Origin: Spirochaetaceae bacterium | Lineage (GTDB): Bacteria > Spirochaetota > Spirochaetia > Treponematales > Breznakiellaceae | DNA length: 6,927 bases | Assembly (NCBI GenBank): GCA_031290405.1 | Contig: JAITNO010000185.1 | Location: 1 to 6,927, forward strand | Direction of reading: 5' to 3' | Shown here: one piece after another, positions 1 through 5,516 of the stretch | Layout of the letters: every line of letters starts with the position of its first letter | How positions within the stretch are numbered: position 1 is the first letter of the stretch | Made by a program: the position numbers and the translations under genes | Notes under the pieces: generated by a model | Databases searched by the model: none | Seen by the model: the letters and a program-made list of their open reading frames with translations, nothing else | What the model was told of the DNA's origin: nothing

Positions 1-8
1 CCCGCGCG

Positions 9-34
9 TAAAAATAAAAAAGGCCCTTCGAGGC
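9..34 (-). terminator. Possible weak intrinsic terminator (leftward)
   Basis: Read on the minus strand, a short stem GCCT/GGGC closed over a CGAA loop is followed at once by a T-rich tract (TTTTTTATTTTT, 21 down to 10). The stem has only four pairs, one of them a G-T wobble. A second GCCC at 45-42 could pair with the same GGGC. The T-tract is good and the stem is poor, so this is a tentative end for leftward transcripts started at about 284. Confidence 0.3.
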
Positions 35-155
35 AGGTTGCGGGCAAGACGGAGAATCTTCCCGAAACCTCCCCGAAAGGCCGGTTAGTTTGCAGAGAAA
101 AAGTCGAAAAAAACTTGTACTTGCCGCCCTGCGGCAGGAGGTCCCGCGCGGGGGC

Positions 156-183
156 TTGACAGAGTGTTCTAGGGCTGTATAAT
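156..183 (+). promoter_or_regulatory. Consensus sigma70-type promoter, rightward
   Basis: A perfect -35 box TTGACA (156-161) and a perfect -10 box TATAAT (178-183) are separated by 16 bp. The expected start is near 190, inside the first units of the 8-bp repeat array. No rightward gene follows for 1.4 kb. The transcript would be a small RNA, or antisense to the 3' end of the leftward NYN gene. A weak hairpin CATGG/CCATG (282-301) followed by TGTTTTTGGTTTT could end it at about 313. Confidence 0.6.
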
Positions 184-186
184 CGC

Positions 187-242
187 GTTCGTACGTTCGT
201 ACGTTCGTACGTTCGTACGTTCGTACGTTCGTACGTTCGTAC
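187..242. repeat. 7 x 8-bp perfect tandem repeat (GTTCGTAC)
   Basis: Seven identical head-to-tail copies of GTTCGTAC run from 187 to 242 without a mismatch, followed by an alternating GC/GT tail (243-254). Each junction makes the palindrome CGTACG. Neighbouring GTAC blocks can pair across a GTTC loop in single-stranded nucleic acid, so the array can fold on either strand. Eight is not a multiple of three, so gain or loss of one unit would shift any reading frame across it. Perfect short arrays of this kind commonly vary in copy number by slipped-strand mispairing; variation here is inferred. Confidence 0.97.
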
Positions 243-290
243 GCGCGCGTGCGTAGCAGTGGTCGGGGCGATCTTCGTTGTCATGGTTTC

Positions 291-319
291 ATTATCCCAT
301 GTGTTTTTGGTTTTGTCAA
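291..319 (-). promoter_or_regulatory. Extended -10 sigma70-type promoter, leftward
   Basis: On the minus strand a perfect -35 TTGACA (319-314) is followed after 17 bp by GATAAT (296-291), preceded by TGG (299-297), which is an extended -10 motif. The expected start is about 284, 73 bp beyond the stop codon of the NYN gene, and transcription would run leftward through the tandem array. The first ATG (284-282) sits at the predicted start itself, so any translation would be leaderless. It faces the rightward promoter at 156-183. Confidence 0.6.
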
Positions 320-329
320 GAGGCGTTTT

Positions 330-352
330 GGGGCGCGCCCCCCCTCATGGGG
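330..352. repeat. GC-rich overlapping palindromes downstream of the NYN gene
   Basis: GGGGCGCGCCCC (330-341) is a 12-bp perfect palindrome. It runs directly into CCCC-TCAT-GGGG (341-352). The C run in the middle can pair with either flanking G run, so the two hairpins exclude each other. They lie just past the TAA of the leftward NYN gene and could slow RNA polymerase or protect the mRNA end. No T-tract follows on the minus strand, so this is not a normal intrinsic terminator. Confidence 0.5.
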
Positions 353-356
353 CTGC

Positions 357-1085
357 TTAGATGGCGTATTTTATCTTGTTGTTGGCGAGCTCGATGAGGC
401 CTTCGGCGATCATTGCGCCGATGACTTCCCGTATCCTTTCCTCTTCGATGGCTTGGGCGAAATGCGAGTAAAGCTGGTTGATGAGCGTTTGTTCTTTTCG
501 GGGGCGTTTTGCTTTTTCCCGCGCGGTCTGCTCCTTGAGGTAGCCGTATATCCTCATGTAGGACTCGTCGTGCGCGGATGCGGCGCGGGCGGGTATGAGC
601 TTTGCTCTCTGGGGTGGGGGCGGGGAGAGTTTTCGGGCGACGGGCGCGGGTGCGGGCAGGGGCGCGGGCGCGGGGGTGGGCGCGGGTTTTGCCCTCCTGA
701 CGCGCGGTTCGGCGGGTTTCGCGGTCTTCCGGGCGGTTTCCCGGTAGGTTTGCCTCTGTATCGACACGCCTTTGTCGGCGAGGTGCTTGATAAGGGGGTC
801 GAAGCCGGTGTCGCTGGAATGGATGATGATGTCGTCGTTCTTTATGTCTTCGATGTACTTGCCCAGATAGAAGGTGATGAAAAAGTCCAGCGCGTTCGGC
901 CCCCGTCCGGCGACCTTTATCAGCTCTATCGACGAGACTTTGCCAAACAACTTTTTTGCGAAGGCGAAGGCTTTGTCGTCCTGCGTCAAGCCTACGAGGA
1001 TGAATAGTTTTGTTTCGGGGGTTAGCAACCCGTCGTTTATCTTCTGTACGTTCTCAAAGTCTATAAAAATGCAATTGCTGCTCAC
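357..1085 (-). CDS. NYN/PIN-like nuclease-fold protein with Pro/Ala linker and C-terminal helical domain
   Basis: This encodes a 242-residue protein, probably a cytoplasmic metal-dependent ribonuclease-like protein of the NYN/PIN superfamily. I know the family pattern from proteobacterial PIN-like proteins: an IDxENVQ start, a GxNALDFxIxFYLG block and a SxDTGFDPLIxHL block. All three are visible (residues 8-14, 62-75 and 90-102), with candidate acidic metal ligands D9, D67, D92 and D96. Residues about 113-172 form a Pro/Ala/Arg-rich, presumably disordered linker. Residues 173-242 are helical and could be a winged-helix-like nucleic-acid-binding module. I chose the GTG at 1085-1083 because AGGAG (1095-1091) lies 5 nt upstream and the fold begins four residues later; a longer in-frame ATG to 1193 adds only low-complexity sequence. 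It is transcribed alone, divergent from the TPR operon. The RNA target is unknown. Confidence 0.85.
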   Translation of the reverse strand: MSSNCIFIDFENVQKINDGLLTPETKLFILVGLTQDDKAFAFAKKLFGKVSSIELIKVAGRGPNALDFFITFYLGKYIEDIKNDDIIIHSSDTGFDPLIKHLADKGVSIQRQTYRETARKTAKPAEPRVRRAKPAPTPAPAPLPAPAPVARKLSPPPPQRAKLIPARAASAHDESYMRIYGYLKEQTAREKAKRPRKEQTLINQLYSHFAQAIEEERIREVIGAMIAEGLIELANNKIKYAI

Positions 1086-1139
1086 GTGTGCTCCTTTTTT
1101 GGGGGGGCCTTTACTTGTTGCCACCCACCGTTGCCGTCC

Positions 1140-1168
1140 ACTATAGCGTTTTTGTTTTACAATGGGAA
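1140..1168 (-). promoter_or_regulatory. Candidate promoter of the NYN gene
   Basis: Minus-strand TTCCCA (1168-1163) and TATAGT (1145-1140) are 17 bp apart. The predicted start is about 1133, giving a 5' leader of roughly 48 nt before the GTG. The -10 is five of six and the -35 four of six to consensus. Position and spacing are right for the NYN gene, with no better alternative nearby. Confidence 0.4.
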
Positions 1169-1564
1169 CGGGGTGGGGAAGCGGAAGGAGCACCGGAGCC
1201 GGCGGGATCGCCGTCCGTGTTTTGGGGATTTAGCGCAGTTTGACGGCAGCCGCCACGACTGGTTTGGCTGAAATTAGACGGGGCATTGCAAAACCTAAAA
1301 GCCATTTTGGGAGAGCCTGTGAAAAACTCGGGATTGAAGCGATAGCCGCCAATAGTCCGCTTCTCAAAGAAAACCGCACCAAACCGAGGCCTAAAGACAG
1401 GGTGATAATTCGCATCTGTCTTGGCGGGACTCTGAACATATATTGGCAGGGCAAAGCCCTCCTTGTTAAAGAAATTCAAATTGAAAATCAGGAGGCTTGT
1501 CTTACTGGCACGACATGACAAGGGGACATTTCTACTTTGGCTTGACAGGTGGGGAAGTGGGCGA
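1169..1564. other. AT-richer intergenic spacer, possible dispersed repeat
   Basis: This divergent spacer between the NYN gene and the TPR operon has no reading frame with a usable start signal. A plus-strand frame open from a TTG at 1240 to a TGA near 1518 has no Shine-Dalgarno and no known motif, and the minus strand has equally long meaningless frames. Base composition is visibly more AT-rich from about 1260 to 1540 than in either flanking gene. It contains the hairpin AGGGC-AAA-GCCCT (1448-1460), the palindrome TTCAAATTGAA (1475-1485), and SD-like purine runs on both strands that are badly placed for any start codon. An interspersed repeat or a decayed gene is possible. Confidence 0.4.
1514..1547. 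mobile_element. Possible remnant of an insertion-sequence terminus
   Basis: The stretch has TGACA at 1515-1519 and again at 1543-1547 around GGGGACATTTCTACTTTGG (1522-1540). This resembles, from memory, the terminal repeats of some IS21/IS481-like elements, which carry TGACA-type repeats and a GGGGACATTT core. No transposase and no partner inverted repeat exist in the window, so it would be a solo end at most. The match is from recall only. Confidence 0.2.
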
Positions 1565-1593
1565 TTGACCGTTTCTCTGTTTGGGGGCATAAT
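1565..1593 (+). promoter_or_regulatory. Promoter of the TPR-receptor-methyltransferase operon
   Basis: TTGACC (1565-1570) and CATAAT (1588-1593) are separated by exactly 17 bp, each one mismatch from consensus. Transcription would start near 1600. That argues against a TTG start at 1599 for the TPR gene and leaves the ATG at 1632 or the GTG at 1686. A second TTGACA at 1542-1547 has no -10 partner at a workable distance. Confidence 0.55.
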
Positions 1594-1685
1594 CGTTTTT
1601 GGGATGCGTTGAAGGGCTCTGGGCGGCGGGCATGGTTGCCGCGCCGGGGGGGCTGGCGGGCGCGTTCTCTGGGGGAACGGGGACG

Positions 1686-2924
1686 GTGAGGGCTTTTTTT
1701 TTGGTGTGCGCGGTTTTGGTTTTTGCAGGCGGCGGGGCACTCGGCGCGCAGGACGCGTTGTTTTTTATCCAGAGGGCGAAGGAGTACACGGCCCAGTTTA
1801 ACGCGGACAAGGCGCTGGAAAACTATGACGCGGCCCTGGGCGTCGAGGCGGGCAATGTGAGGGCTCTAAATGGGCGCGGCGCCGTCTTCCTGCAAAAAAA
1901 GGAATATGCCAAAGCGCGAATGGACTTTGAAAAGGCGTACAACATCGACCCGGAGGATGCCGAGACGCGCCACAATCTTCAATACATCTACGACTTCTAT
2001 AGAAAGAATCCTAATTTGATGAACGCGAAAGCTCCTGAGCCCGCGCCTGAGCCGGATCCGGCTCCCTTCAAGGGTGGGGAGGCTTCTGCGAGCGCGGGTC
2101 TGGCTTCTGCGGAGGCTCTTTCTCTGGCGGCGCCGGCGGGCGACCTTGTTTCGCCGGCGCCTGGGGCGGACCCCTACGCGGGCGCGGCCTACCTGCCGCC
2201 TAATCAGGCGTATGCCGTGCCGCAGACGACTGGGGCTCAGGCTTATCTGCCGCCTAGTCAGGCGTACGCCGTGCCGCAGATGCCTGGGGCTCAGGCTTAT
2301 CTGCCGCCTAGTCAGGCGTATGCTGTGCCGGCGGCGCCTGGGGCTCAGGCCTACCTGCCGCCCGGTCAGGCGTATGCTGTGCCGGCGGCGCCTGGGGCTC
2401 AGGCGGGCGCGGACGCGACGGGCGGGACGACGGGTCGGGCGACTGGGGCGGCGGCTCAGGCGGAGCCGGTCGTCCGCAAGACCGCTTACCCAGAGGTCCA
2501 GCTTCCTGAGGTCAGAAAGGATCCGTACGCGGCGGTCCCTGTGCAGGGCGCGGTGGCGCCGGCGTCCGTTCCCCCGGGCTCAGCCTCCGTCCGCATGAGC
2601 GCGGCGATGGCGGCCGGCGCCGGCCCGCAGAGCGCGGCGGGGATCCCCGAAGACGCCTACCAAGCGGCGGTCGCGGTGAACAATGCCGGCGTTCTCCTCA
2701 ACCGGTCGGGGGACTTTGCAAAGGCCATCGTACAGTTTACCAACGCGATTTCCGGGCACCCCGGCTTCGCCATCGCCTATAACAACAGGGGCGCGGCCTA
2801 TTTTTACTCAGGCGAATACGAAAGGGCCCTTGCCGACTTTAACAAGGCCCTGTCGCTCAATCCGTTTTACTATGACGCGCAGGCAAACCGCGAGCAGGTA
2901 AAGATAACGCTTGCCTCAAGATAG
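1686..2924 (+). CDS. Secreted TPR protein with four central 18-residue repeats
   Basis: The protein has 412 residues from the GTG at 1686. The N-terminus is a clean signal peptide (Arg2, hydrophobic AFFLVCAVLVFAGGG, cleavage after ALGA near residue 21), so it is exported, probably to the periplasm. Two TPR motifs follow (about 24-91; NADKALENYDAAL, then YAKARMDFEKAYNIDP). A long Pro/Ala/Gly-rich segment then contains four copies of an AYLPPSQAYAVP-type repeat (168-239), and two more TPRs close the protein (about 329-409; DFAKAIVQFTNAI, YERALADFNKALSLNP). TPRs are protein-binding scaffolds, so a partner is expected; the adjacent TonB-dependent receptor is the obvious one, by inference. The start is uncertain: ATG 1632 is in frame and would add 18 residues before the signal peptide, and neither start has a strong Shine-Dalgarno. 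The stop directly abuts the next start. Confidence 0.85.
   Translation: MRAFFLVCAVLVFAGGGALGAQDALFFIQRAKEYTAQFNADKALENYDAALGVEAGNVRALNGRGAVFLQKKEYAKARMDFEKAYNIDPEDAETRHNLQYIYDFYRKNPNLMNAKAPEPAPEPDPAPFKGGEASASAGLASAEALSLAAPAGDLVSPAPGADPYAGAAYLPPNQAYAVPQTTGAQAYLPPSQAYAVPQMPGAQAYLPPSQAYAVPAAPGAQAYLPPGQAYAVPAAPGAQAGADATGGTTGRATGAAAQAEPVVRKTAYPEVQLPEVRKDPYAAVPVQGAVAPASVPPGSASVRMSAAMAAGAGPQSAAGIPEDAYQAAVAVNNAGVLLNRSGDFAKAIVQFTNAISGHPGFAIAYNNRGAAYFYSGEYERALADFNKALSLNPFYYDAQANREQVKITLASR
2187..2402 (+). repeat. 4 x 54-bp tandem repeat inside the TPR gene
   Basis: Four in-frame 54-bp units start at 2187, 2241, 2295 and 2349. Each encodes 18 residues of the form AYLPPxQAYAVPxxxGAQ. Adjacent units differ at about 6, 6 and 4 bases, many of them silent, so the peptide is kept while the DNA has drifted. 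The last six codons of units 3 and 4 are identical, which suggests recent duplication at the 3' end. Copy number could vary without breaking the frame. Confidence 0.95.
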
Positions 2925-5504
2925 ATGACCGACATTTTCCGCAAAGCAACAGTCCTTTTTGTTGTATGGTCCCTCTTCGCCATTGGCGCCCTGTCCGCCC
3001 GCGACGTTTCCGTCCTCGTTGAAGACGCCGATTTGGCCATGCCGCTTGACGGCGCCACCGTGCGCCTTCAAGACGGGACGCAGTTTACCTGCGGCGAAGA
3101 CGGCCTCGCCCGCTTCCAGGTTCCCGACGACAAGGACGCCGTCCTCGTTATCGCCTACCCGGGCTATGAAACGGCGCGCCTCGTCGTCGGGGCGGCAGGC
3201 GGGAGGACACAATACAGGGCCGCCTTGCGTTTGGAAGGAATGCTCTCCAATAAGGAATTGGTGTTTACCGCGGAACGCCCCCAAAGCAGGGTGAGCGCGG
3301 AATCGGGGCGCAGCGTTACCCTTGCCGGCAAGGAATTGGCGCGCGTCGCAGAAATCGGCTTTATGGAAGATGTGATGACCGCCATCAAACTCCTCCCCGG
3401 CGTCGGCTATACCAGTATGTTTAACGCCATGCCCTCGATACGCGGCGGCGACCCCGGCGACCTTATGGCGTCGCTCGACGGGTTTTACATCGAGTTCCCC
3501 TACTTCTGGGGCGGCTCTGTTTCGATCTTCGACCCGCACATGATAGAAAGCGTTAAACTTTCGCACGGCATTTTCTCCGCCCGATACGGACACACTATCT
3601 CCGGTCTGCTCGAGCTGCATTCAAAGAAACCCTCCGCAACGGAAACGGAGATCGAGTTCGGCGTCTCGACGAGCGCCGTCAACCTCAACGTCTCCATCCC
3701 CATAAACGAAAAAGGCGGCCTCATCGTCATGGGAAAGACCACCTACTGGGACGGCTACATCGCGCTGGTAAAGGCGCTGTCGTACGCCGTCGAACTGCTT
3801 GAGCCGGTCAGGGCCGTTACGACGGCCCCCTATATGCGCGTCGCCCAAATCTCAGGCGGCTATGCGTTTTCCGACAAGCTCGAAACGACCTTGAACGGCT
3901 TTATCGGCGGCGACGGCGTCGGAGCCGCCTACAGCAACCCCCTTACCATAAACGGCAGGACGAGCAACATCGACTTGCACTTTGAATGGGCTAACCTCCA
4001 GGGCTTTTTGACAAACACATGGTCGTATTATCCGTCAAGCTCCAGCGCCGTAAAGACAACCGTAGGCGGCGGCTTCTTGACCAATTACATCGACGGCGAC
4101 CTCAACGATAAACTGCGCTTACGCTATAGCGATGAGTTTAAGCGATATATGGAGGGTTACGGATATACGCTTCCTTCAACATATGACATCAATCAGCAAA
4201 CAAAAATAAAAACCGACAACTCGACGTACACCGCGCAGGGGCGCGTCGATTACGACTGGGAGGGGGGGCACGGCCTCTCCTTCGGCGCCGGCGCGGAGGC
4301 CTTCTATACGCGCTGGACGCGGAGCACCGCGTATAGCGGAACCGTCGATGTGCTTTTGAGGAGCAACCTCTATCCCTTTGATAGAAACGTGTACATCAAC
4401 GCCCCCGTCGAACGAACCGTCGACGGCCTCAATCAGGCTTTGACGAGCGCGGCCTTTACCACGTTGCAGTATAAAAACAAAGACGACAAATTCGGCGCCG
4501 AGCTGGGCCTGCGCCTCGACCACCTCTACTTTATGGGCAGAGACTTTTCCATACAAACCTATCCCGCGTTCAACCCCCGCCTGAATCTGGACTACCGGCT
4601 CCTTCAGGGCAAGGGCCCCGTCGACGCGCTCAGCCTTACCGCCGGAACAGGCCTCTTTTCTTCGATGACCGACAATGTGTCCAACCTCCAGGGCAGCAAC
4701 GGCATCGGCGACTTTGACTTAAAACAAAACCGCTCCTGGACAAGCCTCGTCGGAATCAAAACCGACTTCTTGTCGAACTACAGCTTTAACATAGAAGGCT
4801 ATTACAAATACGTATTCGACCGCGCGTATACGGTTACCGAAGTCGGCTTGGACCCCAATCAAGCCTCCCAAACCTCAAAGCTCGACTACCACTTCGACGG
4901 GGAAGGCCATGTGTGGGGCTTTGACATGATGCTGCAAAAATATCATTCGCAGTACGTCGACGGCTGGATAGCGTACACCTTCAACTACGCCCTCTATCGC
5001 AATCCCACGTCCGTCGACCCGACCGGCAAAATCGTCGCAGGCGACTGGCGCTTCCCCACCTTTCACCGCTTCCACAACCTTAACATCGTGTTGAACATAA
5101 AACCAAGCAAACGCTTTAACATCAGCGCCCGCATCGGATACGCTTCGGGAACCCCCCTTACCGAACCCGGCGCAATTGAATGGTACCCCGTGCTCGTCCA
5201 GCGCCCGGGCGAAACGCCGTACTTCATCCAAAAATACAAACGGATAAATTCTTATTCCGACACGCGGCGCAATGGGTTTTCGTTGCCCCTCGACCTCAAG
5301 TTTTCGTTTTTCTCTTTTAACAAAAGCGGGAAGACCCAGGGGGAAACCTACGTCGCCATCGAAAATGCCCTGGCGTTCGTCAAAACGCGGGACAGCAACA
5401 CATCATTCAACGCATACACCGGAACCGAAGTCGAAGGCAGCGACGTCGCATCGTATCAGATGCCCATACCGATGATCTCATTCGGCTTTACCTGGACATA
5501 CTAA
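2925..5504 (+). CDS. TonB-dependent outer-membrane receptor with N-terminal carboxypeptidase-regulatory-like domain
   Basis: This encodes an 859-residue outer-membrane receptor that probably imports a bound ligand using energy from TonB-ExbB-ExbD. A signal peptide ends near ALSA (residue 25). Residues about 27-105 look like a small carboxypeptidase-regulatory/Ig-like domain (DGATVRLQDG, GLARFQVP, YPGYE). KELVFTAERP (110-119) resembles the EVVVTAERP segment that often precedes the plug. The plug covers about 130-235, with LLPGVG (157-161), SIRGGDPGDLMASLDGF (171-187) and ARYGHTISGLLEL (219-231). The rest is an aromatic-rich beta-barrel of alternating polar and hydrophobic strands, ending in an aromatic strand (SFGFTWTY) as the Bam machinery expects. 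Size and order fit the family. The ATG begins directly after the TPR gene's TAG without a separate good Shine-Dalgarno, so translation is probably coupled. The ligand cannot be read from the sequence. Confidence 0.93.
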   Translation: MTDIFRKATVLFVVWSLFAIGALSARDVSVLVEDADLAMPLDGATVRLQDGTQFTCGEDGLARFQVPDDKDAVLVIAYPGYETARLVVGAAGGRTQYRAALRLEGMLSNKELVFTAERPQSRVSAESGRSVTLAGKELARVAEIGFMEDVMTAIKLLPGVGYTSMFNAMPSIRGGDPGDLMASLDGFYIEFPYFWGGSVSIFDPHMIESVKLSHGIFSARYGHTISGLLELHSKKPSATETEIEFGVSTSAVNLNVSIPINEKGGLIVMGKTTYWDGYIALVKALSYAVELLEPVRAVTTAPYMRVAQISGGYAFSDKLETTLNGFIGGDGVGAAYSNPLTINGRTSNIDLHFEWANLQGFLTNTWSYYPSSSSAVKTTVGGGFLTNYIDGDLNDKLRLRYSDEFKRYMEGYGYTLPSTYDINQQTKIKTDNSTYTAQGRVDYDWEGGHGLSFGAGAEAFYTRWTRSTAYSGTVDVLLRSNLYPFDRNVYINAPVERTVDGLNQALTSAAFTTLQYKNKDDKFGAELGLRLDHLYFMGRDFSIQTYPAFNPRLNLDYRLLQGKGPVDALSLTAGTGLFSSMTDNVSNLQGSNGIGDFDLKQNRSWTSLVGIKTDFLSNYSFNIEGYYKYVFDRAYTVTEVGLDPNQASQTSKLDYHFDGEGHVWGFDMMLQKYHSQYVDGWIAYTFNYALYRNPTSVDPTGKIVAGDWRFPTFHRFHNLNIVLNIKPSKRFNISARIGYASGTPLTEPGAIEWYPVLVQRPGETPYFIQKYKRINSYSDTRRNGFSLPLDLKFSFFSFNKSGKTQGETYVAIENALAFVKTRDSNTSFNAYTGTEVEGSDVASYQMPIPMISFGFTWTY

Positions 5505-5505
5505 G

Positions 5506-5516
5506 AGGAGTTTATC
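5506..5516 (+). promoter_or_regulatory. Shine-Dalgarno for the RlmB-like gene
   Basis: AGGAG (5506-5510) stands 6 nt before the ATG at 5517 and only one base after the receptor's TAA. It fixes the start codon. It also means the methyltransferase is translated by independent initiation, unlike the receptor before it. Confidence 0.8.

Larger units (their letters stand above)
1..356. other. Left intergenic region with no confident gene
   Basis: I see no gene here that I would defend. A plus-strand frame is open from the window edge to a TGA at 157-159 (52 codons, basic, about 63% GC at third positions). It could be the end of a gene that enters from the left, but it has no recognisable motif. 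On the minus strand two of the three frames are also open to the left edge, so openness carries little weight. The region holds two facing promoters, an 8-bp tandem array, a 6-bp perfect hairpin at 122-136 (TGCCGC/GCGGCA) and a possible minus-strand terminator near 9-34, each listed separately. Confidence 0.5.

Noticed and set aside
122..136. TGCCGC-CCT-GCGGCA hairpin as a terminator
   Set aside because: On the minus strand the T-run starts about 10 nt after the stem, too far for a normal intrinsic terminator, and none follows on plus.
249..1007. Long plus-strand open frame (252 codons)
   Set aside because: It is antisense to the NYN gene, rich in Gly/Arg, has no motif, and arises from the GC-rich linker of the real gene.
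1086..1193. N-terminal extension of the NYN protein to an upstream ATG
   Set aside because: The extra 36 residues are low complexity and include the predicted promoter and transcription start. The GTG at 1085 has a well-placed Shine-Dalgarno.
1240..1518. 92-codon plus-strand frame from a TTG
   Set aside because: No Shine-Dalgarno, no recognisable motif, no promoter, and equally long frames exist on the other strand.
1250..1600. Cobalamin or other riboswitch ahead of the receptor operon
   Set aside because: I could not find the conserved B12-box or other aptamer core, and the predicted transcript starts near 1600, leaving too short a leader.
1599..1685. TTG start for the TPR protein
   Set aside because: The predicted transcription start is at about 1600, and the signal peptide begins only at the GTG at 1686.
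2074..2598. 174-codon Arg/Leu-rich frame inside the TPR gene
   Set aside because: It is an out-of-frame shadow of the GC-rich repeat region, and the true frame has TPR motifs on both sides.
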